Counted from the first letter of the stretch, positions 21,988-36,900 are shown. The stretch: 64,000 bases of DNA from Phoenix dactylifera (GCF_009389715.1 NW_024067910.1:186001-250000); one strand, 5' to 3'. The notes: generated by a model not told the origin, from the letters alone. Numbers and translations are program-made.

Positions 21988-24900
21988 GTGCATATCATAC
22001 ACACACATAAAAAGAGAAAGAGGCAGCCTCTTTTTGATGTTCCATTCAATGGAAATAAATTTGGAGGAACATTTTGAGACCCAAACATTAAGTAGCTATG
22101 ATTTTTTGTTTCTTGTATGTCTTGGTTTGTTGAAATCTTAGTCTTAAAGATATATAAGCCTTCCTAGAAAGTATGGAAGTTCGATAAGGGTGGTGTATTG
22201 TGTTTTTGTGTAATGTTTGATTGTGAATTCTTTTTCTTTTTCTATGTATATGTATATTATGTTTTCATTTGTTTTTTGGGTAGTTTTGTTTACATGCTAG
22301 TTATGTAAATCGGGGTATTTTTAAAGTTGATGGGATGACAAATGTTACTTTTAGTGTATTTTAAATCCTTTGTGTAAGTGATCTGATTTGGTGTTATCCT
22401 CCATAGCTGATGTTGTCTTGAGGGAATAAGCTTGGATGTTATTGTTGCTCATAGATACAATGGATAGACCACCTAACAGGCGCATTTAATGCATAAAGAG
22501 AGAAACTGTGGTGTTTTTGCCGTACAGGCTAATGTTTATGATGGTGTCCTTGGGTCATTGGATTATGAGATTCTTTGTATCTTTTATATTGTTTAAATTG
22601 CTCACTATTGTAAATCCTTTTTTTCTTTTTTCTTTTTTTAAATTCGCTTCTAATGTTTCTACTATTCTTGTAGCATTAGAGTAGTCTGAATATTGTCTAA
22701 TACTGCTATGGCTGTTAATATCAGGTTTCGTATTAGGCTATCGTACTTAGAACAACCATTTTTGAAGGCCAAACAACTCTTTTCGTTGCGTAACTTACTC
22801 CATAATCGATTACAAGAGAGTACAGGTAACAATCACCTTGAGGCATGTTGTTCATTATTATTTACTAGTTTCATTTTATTTGTAGCCTTTTGTTTCTGCA
22901 GTTTGCATAGAAAGTACCATCCCATCATATTTTCTTCCATATGTTGAGTGCTTCTCAATATTTAGCTTCAACTACTCCTGAAACTGTTAAATTATGGATT
23001 CTATTGATAAAGTATGATAAATACTTCCTTTGAAATATTTTTGGTGCTCTCAGCTTTGACACCTGTATAGCATCTATGATATGGGTGCCCTTGGCCGATT
23101 CAGGTGTACCATATTGACTTTGGAATGGTACCATAACAATGTTGAGGCTCGGTACACCCTTGTACCAACACATAGTACAACTGCCATCTTGACTGAAAGT
23201 GTACCATTTGTTGTATGGAACTATTCTTTAGAGATTGCTTTTATACTTCGTACTTGTTCAATTCTGGCAACATCAATATTTGTTTGTAGCAGGGATTGTT
23301 GTGCTGGAATCGGGTCCTGGACCGGTTGCACGATGGCACGTGTCGATACGTTCCCATGCCGTTCTGTGTCAAGCCCGTAGAGGGAGAACGGGAGAGAGGA
23401 TAAGAGAGAGAGAAGGGGGAGAGAGGAGGGTGGCGGAAGGCCGAGGAGCTGTGTGGAAGGGGCGGAGGAGGGGCTCCGCCTTTGGATTTTCTGTTTCATT
23501 CGAAATAGGGGTTCTAGAGGGGGCCTCTTGTAATTTTCGAAATTTTTAAGTGAAGTCGGCAAGCCCCTCTGAGGCTCCCTCCGAGATCCCTGTCTTCGAA
23601 ACAGGAAAATTGGAGGCGGATCCCCTCCTCAGCCCCTCCGCGCGGCTCCACGGCCCTCCACGACCCTCCCTCTCTCTTCCTTTTTCTCCTCTCCATCGCT
23701 CCCCTGCTTTCTCTCTTTTCCTCTCTTCTCCTTCTCCTTCTCCCCTTTCGTCGCCGGTTTTTTGTTTTGGTCGCGGGAACCGTTCTAGTTCGCCGCCAAT
23801 ACAACTTGGTATGCTCTAAACCAGGCGGTTCGGGATGGTTCCGCCGACCATGGTTTGTAGGGATTGTTTCATTAGCTCGGTATCCTTATCAAAAACACAC
23901 CAACGTGCGAAACTTATCTGCAGTTTGCTATTAGTTTGAGGGGTGCTAGGGCTGCCATTATATCATGTATCTTGTATACAAATATTGTGGCACTAAGCAT
24001 GAAAGGTGAGTCTATTGGATCTTAGTGGTTGTAATTTGCAAAAACTAAAATGCCTAATAGTCCAAAAATCAAATGCTTTTCAGCTTATATGGTCTGTAAT
24101 CTGTGCATCGAGTAGTTAAAATCAAACAATTTTGACCTGTAGATACAGTTATCTGATTTATGATTTAACTGAACACGTAATTGTTTATACTTTATATGCA
24201 TATTGATCATGGTTGATGAGCGTAGCTTTTGTGCTCAATGGTAACAGTTAGGTACATCCAACAAATTTATCTTTTGGTTTTAGGCTATCGGCAATTACAA
24301 TTTTGCTACTTATTTCAGTCGTCAACTGGGTCTTTGCCTGGCATGGGTGTTGAACCAGTCCTAGTGATTCCTGTAAGAATATATTTCTAAATCAACTTTT
24401 TTGACTGCATATAAAAGTTTCATACATGGAAATTGTGAATTGGTTGTGATTGAGGCCTATCCAGTCTATGCTTACTTCTAGTCTTCTTATTACTCGATTT
24501 GTGATTCCCACCCCCACCCCCCCTTTTCTAATGGTTTCATATAAATGCCTACATTTTCTTTTGTTTGCAAAAGCAGAGGCCCGTGAGATGGTGGAGCACT
24601 TTGTGGAGTTACCTGCAGAACTATGTTCATTAAAAATAGTTCGTTTTTCAAAAGATATTGGCAGTTCTTTGTCTTTATTGCCTTCTTTGATGCATCGTCT
24701 GGAAAACTTACTGGTGGCTATTGAGTTGAAGGAGGTGTTTCTAGCATCTTTCCCAGAAGCCTCTGAAGTTCGAGCTGACTGTGTAAAGCCTTCTTTTCCA
24801 TTTGTTAATATTGGTTTTGCACTACTACTTTGTATATTTTTAATTTGATGAGTAAATTATTTTAGTCTTTTATAATGTTTTTGGTTGTATGCACTTCAAA

Positions 24901-27900
24901 GCCTCATTTTCTGAACCCGACAAACTTTTTTAGATTCTTGAAGCGCTCACTACAGAGAAATGCTTGGAGCGCCTTTCTCTCGAGAGATTTGAAGTTCTTG
25001 GCGATGCTTTCTTAAAGTATGTAGTGGGTCGTCACAGTTTTCTTTCATATGAAGGCCTAGATGAAGGCCAATTGACCAGGAGGCGTTCTAGTATTGTGAA
25101 CAATTTGAATCTTTATGATCTAGCAATTAGAAAAAATTTACAGGTATAGTTACTTCCTATAGAATATTTCATAATTTTCATTCATATCCTGTAAAGTCAG
25201 TATCTTCTCTAAATAATATATATGCTCAAATTTTTTTTGCTATAGTAATGCACAGCTGCTTTCGCTTTTGTTTTCCAATGTCATCATCTAGAATGGAAGT
25301 GAAGGTTCTGAAAGGATTATAGTGACATCTTAATAATGTCTATAACTGCTGTACTATTCCTCCCTTCCTTTTTGAGCTCATCAGAATTTTGTCATGCTTT
25401 TTTTTCATTTTAAAGTCTTAAAGTATAATCCCATATTACTTCCAAACTGCACTAAGTTAATCCTCTTCTGCCCTGGCTTATAATGATAATTTGATAATGA
25501 TTCAAATATGCTTGTAGTCCTCACAAACACATAATATGCTTTGAATTCTCTTTTACATTGTGGTTCTGATAAATATTATTGGAAACCAAGCTCCAAAGAA
25601 TCACATATCGTGCCTTTATCAGTTAGAGCACAACATGATTTACATATGTTGCTATATGGTGATGACACTTGACAAGCGTGGTAAACCTTTTTGTTTTCTT
25701 TCATATATATGGATTAGTTTCAATAGCTTTAGTTTGATGAGTAGATGACAAGTATAAGCTTCTGATATACAAGCATGATTCTATATAAACCTGTCAAACA
25801 CTAGCAATATTGTTAAATATTAAAAAGGTACTTTTTTATGGAAATGCATAGGGTATATTCTTAATGGAGATGGTACTCACAGAGTTAACAAACTTACCAT
25901 TTCCAAACGTTAGGCCCATCAAAATCACTTATATCAATATGATGATCTACATCACAGCCTATTGATTGATATGCTATATTGTGGTTTGTTGTTGACTAAT
26001 ATTACGTCGATACATTTTGTTAATGATAAATAGGTTGTGTATGGTGCAGCAATGCCTCAATATGTTCCATATCATGTGGTATGGTTTGGTAATTCCTACT
26101 AGCACACATTAACAACTTAAACTGGAACTTTTAATGTTATGAAACCTACCTGAAGTACAAATAACAGCTTCATCTGAAACTTTGTTATTGGACCTATAGA
26201 CCTAAAAGTGCAGATTGTAACTAATATTATCTGTTGAATGATATAAACAATGACATAAATGTAAAATTGTGCATCTCCAGTTTAAAAAAAAATGGATACA
26301 CATAAGACTATGAACTGGGATAAAACCTAATAACCTATCCAGTTCTTCAAATGATGATGATTAATGATGATGATTGGGGATCTAGAATAGGTCAACATCA
26401 TTATATACTCCTTTAGTTTTGTAGCAGGAAAATAAACTCTAAATGACAATTGAGAAGTTTCCTTAATCCATGTTAATTACACATTTTCTCCAACCAAAAC
26501 TTAAAGAGAGCTTGCAGCTAGGGTATGCATTAAGAAGACGGATAAGAAATCAGTGTGATGTAGATTATTTATTGGAAGGAATAAAATAATGGAACCAAAT
26601 GGAATAAACCTTTTCCCTATATGCTTGACTATACAAATCCAACTAACTGTTATTAATGTCAGAAGAACTGGATAAAAGATGTGGGGATTTGTGAGCCATT
26701 TTATTCTAGAAAATTTATGAATATTTTTTACTCTTTACTTCAAAATGCTGTGTTTGCAGTTTTTATTTTCATACAAAGAGACTTGGTAGTTAGAGGTAAC
26801 TACCAGGTTTTTTTTGCTCTGCTTGATCTCATTTGATTTGCATGTATAATAGAGAATTTACAACTATAAACAAGCATCATAAAATAATTAATGAATCATT
26901 TCTTTATGCAAAAATGTTATTTAGCATATCTTGACTACTGAATCATTTCTTAATCTCATTGGAGAATTAACAAAATCAGACATTTCTGAATATCTAAATG
27001 TACCTCTGGGTCACCTTATTAAAAGAATTCAGACTATTCTAGACATGGTTTTAAATACTAGCATTGAACCCTGCATCATTTTTCCATTAGAATAGTACGA
27101 TACTGATATTGACGGTATGTATTGAAACTAACAGCTTCAAAAATATGAAAACTGTTGGCATGCACTAGTACGGTTGGTATAGTACCATCTGTGTGCCAAT
27201 ACGGACCAATATCGACGAGTACTGCTGGTGCATACTGGTACACAGGGTTTGGGCATCTTGGCAACCATATTGGTGCTAGTTTCACATCAGAATGGTGTGG
27301 TGCTGGTCGTATTGCCCTGTTCCGCCACACATGGTAAAGTTGTTGAAAGTTATTGTTATGCTTTATGATTACGTGAAAGTTATTGTTACGCCACACATGG
27401 TACTGAAGGCCCCGTAGGTTTCTTTATGCTCTACTTTTTTTTTGTTCTGAACTCGCACCCATGTATTTTAGGATATCATTTTAGTGAAGTTTTTGTTACT
27501 GATTGGGTAATTTTATGTCATTATTTTTTAATTCTTATGCATTGTTGTCAATATTTATGAGGTATTTCTTGCTGTTAGGTTTACATACTTGCATTTTACC
27601 TTCTTTAAAAGCATGCTATAGGCATTCTTTCTTGTACAGTGTGTAGTTTTAGATTATTGCAGATCTTAGATGCTGGTGTTATGAAATCTATAATTTTGAA
27701 AAAGCAACCTTTAGGTTTTCATATAAGGATGCTATGCTGCATCAAGATTTGCCAAAAGTTGGATTTCTATCCGTATCTTGAAACTTGTCCTTTTTTTATT
27801 TTCAGGTGTACATACGTGATGAATTGTTTGATCCAGCTCAGTTCTTTGCACCAGGCCGTCCATGTACAGTTGTGTGTAATGTGGACACAGAATCAACAAT

Positions 27901-30900
27901 ACATCAACGGGGAACTAATACTAAGACAGATGGAGCAGAAGCCACTAATGTGAAATGCACCAAATCCCATCATTGGCTGCACAGGAAAACCATTGCAGAT
28001 GTTGTGGAAGCTCTTGTTGGAGCATTTCTTGTTGAGAGTGGATTTAAAGCTGCAATTGCATTTCTTCGGTGGATCGGGATTCAAGTCGATTTTGAAGTTT
28101 CATATGTTTATAGAGCTTGTGAACTAAGCAAGAGCAATATGTCGCTCATTGATGATACAAATGTTGCTAAGCTTGAGCAATTGTTAGGTCATACATTTCA
28201 GTACAAGGGCCTTCTTATGCAAGCATTTGTCCATCCTTCTTATAATAAGCACTCGGGAGGATGCTACCAGGTTAGTATTTCTAGTGAGAAACATATTCGA
28301 TGTTGTCATATGAAAATTAATGTGTAATTTTTCTGGGTAATTTATTTTAAAAAGGCTGCAAACATGGCAAACTCACAATGATAGTTCTTGTTGTGCCTTT
28401 CTGCTTTCTAACCAGAAGTTGGAGTTTCTCGGAGATGCTGTCTTGGAGTACTTGATAACGTCGTATCTCTATTCTGCTTATCCAGATCTGAAGCCAGGTC
28501 AAATAACTGACTTAAGATCGATAACTGTCAACAATAACTCCTTTGCACATGTAGCGGTGTGGCAATCTTTGCATAAATATCTTATAAAAGATTCAAACAG
28601 TCTCACTGAGGCAGTCACCAAATTTGAGAGTTTTATTCAGTTACCTGAATCAGAAAGGGACTTGCTTGAGGAACCAGCATGTCCAAAGGTTTTTCCCTTT
28701 TTCTTGGAGATTTTATGTTTATTTATAGTCAGTCTGAGTTTTTTTTTCTTTTATTGCTATTTATGTAGTATCGATATCTTATAAAAAAGATTTTTCAAAC
28801 AAAAAATCTTGCAAAACCTGAATGATTTTAACAACTATGCATTATATGGAAGCAACCTGTATGTAATATAATTAGACATGCCAGAAATGTTTCCTCCTGT
28901 CTTTTTCTTAGTCCCTTTTTCCCCCCAACTTTCTTCTATGTTAATTCAGCGTTTAGATTATCTGATTCTCCAATCAGAACTATCTCAGTCAGATGAAAAT
29001 ACATTTAGGTAGTCGTACCAGCTATAGGGGAGAACCTAGAGGAACATGTTACCTGAAATGCTATCCAATTCTCTATATGCTATACCTTGGATCTTATAAG
29101 GATTCTTTAGAAATGGGAGGGCCTTAATATGATTGCAAAGGAACTTATACGAAGTTGTTCTTGAAACTGATTCGAATCTATTGCAAAAATTCTGGAAGAT
29201 GCATTAGGAGAAAGATACAAGAAATAGTTTGAAATGTTTTTAGCTTCCATATCTGCATGATTTTTTGCATAAATTTTGTGATTTCTAGCTATTTGTATAT
29301 TGGATGACCTTAATTAAATAATGGCTATAATAGAATAATCATGGCAAAAAATTAAACTTGACTTCCAGCATGACTTATTGATTTGGGTCATTTTGGATTG
29401 ATGTCAACTGAGCCAAATCAGAAATGGTTGTCTTTTAAATTTTAAAAAGCATTTGGGGAACAAATACATTGTAAGAAATAAAGATGTTTATTCTTATGGC
29501 TAACTCTCCTTTTTCTAAGGAAAACATTTTGAAAATTGGGAAGGTTGAAATAAAAAATTTGATACATATGATTGTTGTACAAACTGTTTAATCGATTAAA
29601 GATGATTAATTCCCACAATAAATTTTTGTTTTTAGATTTCTTTTTGTAAAGAAAGATTAGAATCCTATTAGGTGGAAGATGAATACTAATGACATGGACT
29701 TTTAGTAATTTTCTGTGCAAATCATGGCTTCATTTTTTTGATGTAAAAGACTAAATGTTTGAAAAGGTGGTTGCGGTATCTGGCTGGTCAAGGGACCGCA
29801 TACCACATGTTTTGCAGGTTGCATATGCGGCTGCATGTGATTAGTATTTTTAAGTATTTTAAATAAATAAAATTTATTAAGTGCAGTAATAGAAGGTAGG
29901 CCTTGAAGCAATGGTAAGATTGCTCCATGGTGACCTAGATGTTATGGGTTTGATCCACAGAAATTGCCTCACCGCATGCTGGGAGGCTGCATATATTTGA
30001 CCCTCCTTAAATCCATCAGTGGAGGGAGCTTCATACTTTGGGATGCCCTTTTATATTATGTATAATGATTGCATATTTTTATAAATAATAGTAGTATTCC
30101 TCATAATAATGTTTGGCAATTAGTTTATATTACTTAGTACTTAATTTTTAATCGCAATAACTATAGCATAATCGAAATATTGACATTTTAGTATATTTCA
30201 CTGTGCTTGAAACCAATGTGTAACCCAACTGTTTCACATGGGCCTACATAAGAGTGTTCACATATGTGGTCACACAATGATAAGGGTTTGTATATGCCAT
30301 CATACAAAGATAAGCAGCCCATAGTTGCCATTAGCGAATGCCAATCCTACCATCTTTTTGGCTCATAGGCAATTTGGCTGTAATGCTTCTTTCAGATGCA
30401 TATTTTTCTAAAGAGTTTTCATTATTTTTGACTTTGTTTTTTTATTTATTTGAGAAACTAATCACTATTTTTTTACTGAAACCACTAAAACTACAGTAAG
30501 AAACACCCAAACATTTATTTCATTTTGAGTTGAAGCTAAGATCAGACCTCTAGACTTTATCTTAAATCTTATCCAGCGAGTGGGATTGGATATCAATCCC
30601 ATACAAAGAGGAAAAGGATAGATGCTGAATAATTTGTCAGTCCAATCTGTTTTTGCATATTATATTAAAAAGACATTTGATAGATGTGTCGAGATACAAA
30701 TGCTAAAGAGACTAATGAAGGGAATGCAAGACACCTAAAATGCTTATATGTTGAAAGCCATTACATGGGAGATCTCGAGATGAACTAGTTAACAACCTAT
30801 TTATTTTAGAATGATAATTTTTAAAAGTTGTAACACCGCAATATTTTAGTATTTTTATACTAGGATCTTGTTTAAAGCCATCAAGAAGGTCTACAATAGT

Positions 30901-33900
30901 TGGTTATCGATCTACACATTTTAGATATGGTAAAATTTGAAAGTATGTAGTATGCTACGAGCATTACTAAGATTAAAGTTATCAAAACACCTAGATATGG
31001 CCTCGGGCGAAGAGCCAAATGCTATTTTTAGGAGTATGTATTCATTCTCCCCCTCTTGCTCTTTATCTCTAAGGATAAAAAAGATAAAAGGTAAATCAAC
31101 TAAGAATGGGAGTGTGTTTGCCCACAAATAAAAAATTAAAAGAAAAATAGAAACATCTCATGCATACTCTTGAATCAACATGTCTATCAGCAGTGTTATA
31201 GACTTGGCTATACTCGAGTAGATCTCTACTTAGATCTGATCAGGTCTAGATCAGATGATGGGGATCCCACATCGATGATCCGAGCCGTTGGATGTGGTCT
31301 ACTATTTCTAAATTGCTTCCACAAAAAATCATGTTAGTTGGAGACCTCTAGCATTTGCATCAAGTGGTGAAAAATTTGGACAGTCTAAACACGAACAATG
31401 CATGTTTTTTTTTTTTGACCACTTGATGCCTAGGCTAGGGGGTCTCCAAATCACTTAATTTTTATTGTGTAAGCAGTTGAGGGATAGTAGATCACATCCA
31501 ACGGCTTGGTAAGGCACCTATCGTCTGATCTAAACCTGACTGAATCTAAGTGGTGATCCACTCGAGTGTAGCCAAGTCCATCTCTCTCACTCTTTATATA
31601 TATATATGTGTGTGTATGTGTGTGTTTATGTATATGTATTTATATATGTATATGTATATGTATGTATCTATACGTATATATGAAGACTTAAAAAAGCCAG
31701 TCCCAAGGCAAATTTCTTAGCCTGGTTGTTGATCGAAAAAAAAACAAAGAAAGCAAAACTGAAAGTTTCTGCATGACCTACCATGACCGGACTTCTAATC
31801 TAACACAAGCTGAAAGATCAATTCCATGGTATTTATAAGTCAGATGACTAATGAAAAAGTCACGTGAGAACGTAGAAGTCATGTCAATTTAATAAGCTAC
31901 ATTACCGAAGTTAATAATTGATCCATCCTAATGAACCGTGAAAATCAATGTGAAAGTAACATATAAATTAGAAATTGAAATTAAGTGTGCGATTAGACCT
32001 TTATTGTTTAGTTGGACTCCTCTTAGAGTTCCTTCCCTGTAGCTGTACCTCTCTAAGACCTTGAAAGAGGCCCCTGTTCTATTTCTGTCTTCTTTCTATA
32101 TTTGTATCACTTTCTCTTGAGCACATGCTTTTTCTAAGTCACCAATTAGAAGATTCTTGTTCTCATCATGGTCGCCAACACTGGGACCTCGTCCAGTTGA
32201 ACCCTGTTGAATTATTCTAGTCCTAGTTTGGCACTGCAGAACAATCTTTATTCAACTTAGGCCCATTTGGCAAAAGTAGAGATAATAGATAATGTGCAGA
32301 TCTTTGTATTTTGTGTGGATTGGGCAGGTTCAGTGGCGACGTGTTACCTAGATCATTCAATTTATCCAAAATTCCCTAGATCTGACATTTAGAAACGGAC
32401 AGAGGTATGGCACTTGGATCTGGCTCTATAAGAAGAAATCTTTAGATATTAAAAGGATCCGATGCTTGGACACATTCCTGCACCTGACATATGAATCTGA
32501 GTTCATACGTATGAACGGAAACGAGACGGAGGAATGAAGAGCATTTTCGACGCAAGTTCGAATTTGCGACAAGTACAAATGAAAATGAATTGATAAAACA
32601 TTCCTGGAAAAAAATTCTATCACTTCCACTTATGGAGTCTTGTATAGACTATAAAAATTGATCCAATTTCTACCTATTATTATGATATTACGATCAGATT
32701 GGGTACCAAAAAAATAAATGGATTCAGGATGAAATCTGCTCTTTATGAATGAGATAAAGACAACCAATGATTGCTGAATCGAACCGAACCGGCCGGTTCC
32801 GCTCGAACTGAGCCGACCGGTCGGAGACCGGGTCAGTTCTCTAATAGAAAATGATTCTGGCCCCCTAGGAGCCGGAACCTAATTGGATGTGACTGGAATC
32901 GACTAGAACTGGCCGAAACCTGCTGGAACTAGACGGTTCTGTCCGGTTCAACGAACCTTGGTGGCAACCATTATATTTACCTACCAAGTTTCCACACCTT
33001 CTGAAAGGACTTGATATCAGCATGTGGCTGTAATTTTAAGGAATCAACTTTTTTTTTTTTGCTTGTTGTTTGGGAACAAGGGATCTATTGCAAATTTATT
33101 GTTTGTTGGCATTCATGTACCAAAACTTGCATTACATGCTCAAAGCTGAGCAATAATACCTTGTTTAAGATAGTATGTAGAACACTCATGGTATTGTTTT
33201 CCTGCAGCATATGATCTTTTCCTTCACACACTTTTATAGTTCCACCCTTGCCATTTTTATATTCATGAGGTCCAATCTTTATTGTTCATCTTAGGAAGTA
33301 TGGAATTAATTGTATAACATGTTAAATTCTAGCCATTTTTCTGTCATCTGGCTCTTTGTTTTTAGGTTACACATGTACTCTGCATTGATCAGTCCTCATT
33401 TCGTCCTGTTATTTCTGATAGATTTTGGCTCCTTTAATCCTAAATATGTGGATAGATTATATTAATAAACAAATATTAAGTGAGTATGTATTTAAGCTGA
33501 AGTAATCATTTGCATCAGACTGTTCAGGCATGGATCCACAGGAGCAGTTGTTTCCCAAACTTGTCACTTTTCTATACTATGCTTTTTCCTGGTTTTGCTT
33601 TAACATCTTCATTCTTTTATCTGTCCTAAAACTATTTTATGCTTTCTATGTGGACAGTGGACTAATGGATTATTTCTGCTCTGTACCATAACAACACAGG
33701 TACTTGGTGACATCATTGAATCTTGTGTAGGTGCTGTACTTTTGGATACAGGATTCAATTTAAAGCATGTTTGGAGGTTAATGCTCACATTCTTGGAACC
33801 GGTCTTAAGTTTTTCTAGCTTACAGCTTAACTCTGTTAGAGAACTCCGAGAACTCTGTCAATATTATGATTTTGAGTTGAGACTTCCAGATCCAATGAAA

Positions 33901-36900
33901 ATAAAAGAAGGCTATCTTGTCAAAGTAGAAGTGGATGCAAAAGGTAACCCTTTGACTTGCACTGCAACTAACCAAAACTCGAAAGCTGCCAGAAGAATGG
34001 CTGCACAAGAAGCACTTTCTAAACTGAAGGTAAGCCTATTGGAGCTGTCCAGCCTTCCGGTTTTGTTAATTTTATGTAAAACTGATATCCCTATTGATAT
34101 CCCTATACTTGTCATTAGAATCTTGACTATGTGAAGCTGCTAGATGTTTGAACTCTTAGGACTGTTGAAGCTGCTATAGTCTATCAATCTTGTTCTAGTT
34201 GTCAGTCTTCCACATTACTTCAACAAGTCATCATCTAACAACTTTAAGCAATTATATTGTTCTCTAAATTCTGTAAACATGCCCAATTGCTCTTATGATC
34301 AAACCTGAGCATATATAACTGAGCAAGTATACCTACTTGCGACTTCCTGACATGACAGTGACTGGATGTTGCTTTTAAAATCTCATATTAAGGCAAAACA
34401 TTTGATGCCTACATATTTAGGGAGAAAGGAAACAATTATATAGGAGATCCATGTAAGTCTGGGAAGATGCAATTTGAAGTTGCAAGACTTGATAATCCCA
34501 CACTCATCTTGCATAGAAGGTACTGCAGGGACAAAAATCACATGTTTTGCTGATATTTGTCAATGTGGATTCTAGAAGTGCTGACATTCATATACGACTC
34601 TTTTGTTGCGTATTCAAGCAGAAATCCGATCTCGGCTGGGGAATCTCCTGATTGTATAATTGTCTCTTATAACAGATTGTTCTTATGACTCTGAAATTGT
34701 TTAAATATTTTTACAAAATTAGGGCATCTCGAGTTGTGATCTTCTATAGTTTAGGGCAGAATTGGAGAGATCCAATCTCTCGATCACAGCCGCCTGTGTT
34801 TTGTGTAATGGCTGTGTCTAAGAGGCTTCATCAGTGTCATCCACCTCTCAACTCTCTCTCTCTCTCTCTCCTGCAAACAGTAGTTCCTATCTCTCTCCTG
34901 GAAAGAATAGTTCCTAAGGTGGAAGCCATTATCATGCTCGAAACCTCCTTATTAGTTAAAAATATACTTCTACTGCTAATCACTGAAAGAGAACACCATA
35001 TATTCTACTGGCTACAGTGATCTTTAATCAGATCTCAGCTCCTCTTCAAGTGCACTTTATGTGTCCATATCGATCTGCTTGCTTCAAATGATAAATAAAG
35101 TCAAATCCCAGTAGAAAAATCTTATGAGCACCATTGATGTTAAAGATTTATGTGTTTACTGATTTGAGTGCAGATCATCAAAGAAAATTCATAGTCAATG
35201 TTGCAGCAATCAAATTATAGCGAGTCATGAGATAAATCGATGAATGTGGATGCCATCTATAAAGCCCTGACAATGAAGAAAAGAACTCATGAAACAAAAG
35301 AGCAACTCATCAAATACAATCCTATAGGTGAATTGCAACCCAGCTTACTCTGTCTACGACCTTTACAAGTTTTCATGTCCGATTTCCTAATTCACTGCAC
35401 TAACTGTCAACTAACAACCCTACAAAGGTTGCAAGGTTTCCGATTGGTTTTGCCATAAACTGCCAATACAGTATAATAGAATATTCCTGAAATAGGTTAT
35501 AGACCATCATCTATGACTGTCAACACCCTTTCTTTATCTGACTTCAAAATCCTTGTGTTTGCTCCCTTTAACTTGAATCAGTTTTGCACCGAAGAATCCT
35601 GGCTTGACATTTTCTATTTGCTTCCAACTGGGTTGTCATTGTAATATGTAATTGTCATAAAAAATTCTCAATAATATGTTTCCGAATTTAGCTTCTTTTG
35701 TGAATAAATTAAATATGACTTGTGGCATGATGTGGACTTTGAATCATGAGACAGCATGTCTCTCGAGTTTGATTCTTTCTCTATTCACAGAAGCCTGATC
35801 CTGAACTATTATTTAAATGTCAAAAGAAAACTTTTTTTGGATTTTGTTGGCCGCATCCACACCCGTAGGGTGTGAGCCGCTGTTGTACCAAAAAAAAAAA
35901 AAAAAAACTTCTGTAAGCTGAAATGTCAAATTTATGTTCACTGATTCGTTTTGGGATGACCTGCTGTAACAATTGATGTGAATGTGCAGGCTCTTGGTTA
36001 CAAGCACAAAAGGAAGTCACTGGAGGAAATTGTGCAGTCAACTCGGAAGAAGAAAGCAGAACTTATAGGCTTTAATGAAGAGCCCATGGTAATAGAGAAT
36101 GCTGGTTCCATTCCACTGGGGAAGTTACAAATTCAGGAGTTAGAAGAGACTCCACCTATATTTGATCTCCAAGAGGCAGGAGAGTCTTCTTCATTTTCCA
36201 TTAACAAATCTTCCATTCCGTCAAGAGCAGAAGGAAGACCTAAGGCTGAGAACAGTGAAGCTTGTCACAGAAACAAAAGCCAACATGATCCAATGAGAGT
36301 GCATCATGTTTGGACCGATGGAGCAGCTGAGAATCAGAGGGAGATCAATGGTATATTACATGGATTGTAGTAGTGTTGGAATTTTTCTTTTTTTCCCCAC
36401 TGGAACATGCTGAATATGTGTATAGCGTTAATGTAGAAAACTATCTTTATTAATGTTAAATTTTATCCTGTAGGTGCTTTGGGTCGCAAAATGAAGTCAA
36501 GGCTGCTTGAGATCTGTGTTGCCAACTGTTGGAGACGTCCTTCATTTGAGTGCTGCAAAGATGAAGGACCAAGCCACCAAAGGATGTAAGCTCCATAGTA
36601 ATTCTTGCAGTCATTTCCTAATAAAGCTGCTCTTCTCTTTTCTATATAATATATGATAGCTTTCAGAATGGATAGACTATTTTTTTCTGAAAAAAAGCTG
36701 CTCATTTCTTTTTATTATTCTGCACATTCCGGAGTCCAATCCTGCCATAGAAGAGAGAATTTTTTATTATTCTGATAAGATCTGGAACCCTTTTGAACAT
36801 TGCCACCATCATCAGTCATCTTTCGCTTCCTTGTCTTAGAAGCAGATTCTCACTGGTTCATCAGATCCTCAGCTATCTTGGGAGCTCCACCCTTGCTCTC

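Larger units (their letters stand above)
18219..22724 (+). other. DCL4 intron (4.5 kb)
   Basis: AT-rich intron between the PAZ-region exons. It contains a GC-rich CCGG-type repeat (about 20340-20478) and a (TA)n microsatellite (about 21948-21983). No other coding region was recognised. Confidence 0.6.
28689..33699 (+). other. DCL4 intron (5.0 kb) between RNase IIIb exons
   Basis: It holds an Au-type SINE, a long-TIR MITE, a CCGG-type repeat and a TG/TA-rich microsatellite (about 31594-31680). Splicing must remove all of it to join CPK to VLGDIIES. Confidence 0.7.

Noticed and set aside
23221-23819. Arg/Glu- and Ser/Pro-rich open frames
   Set aside because: They come from GA/CT-rich arms of the fold-back element and lack domains.
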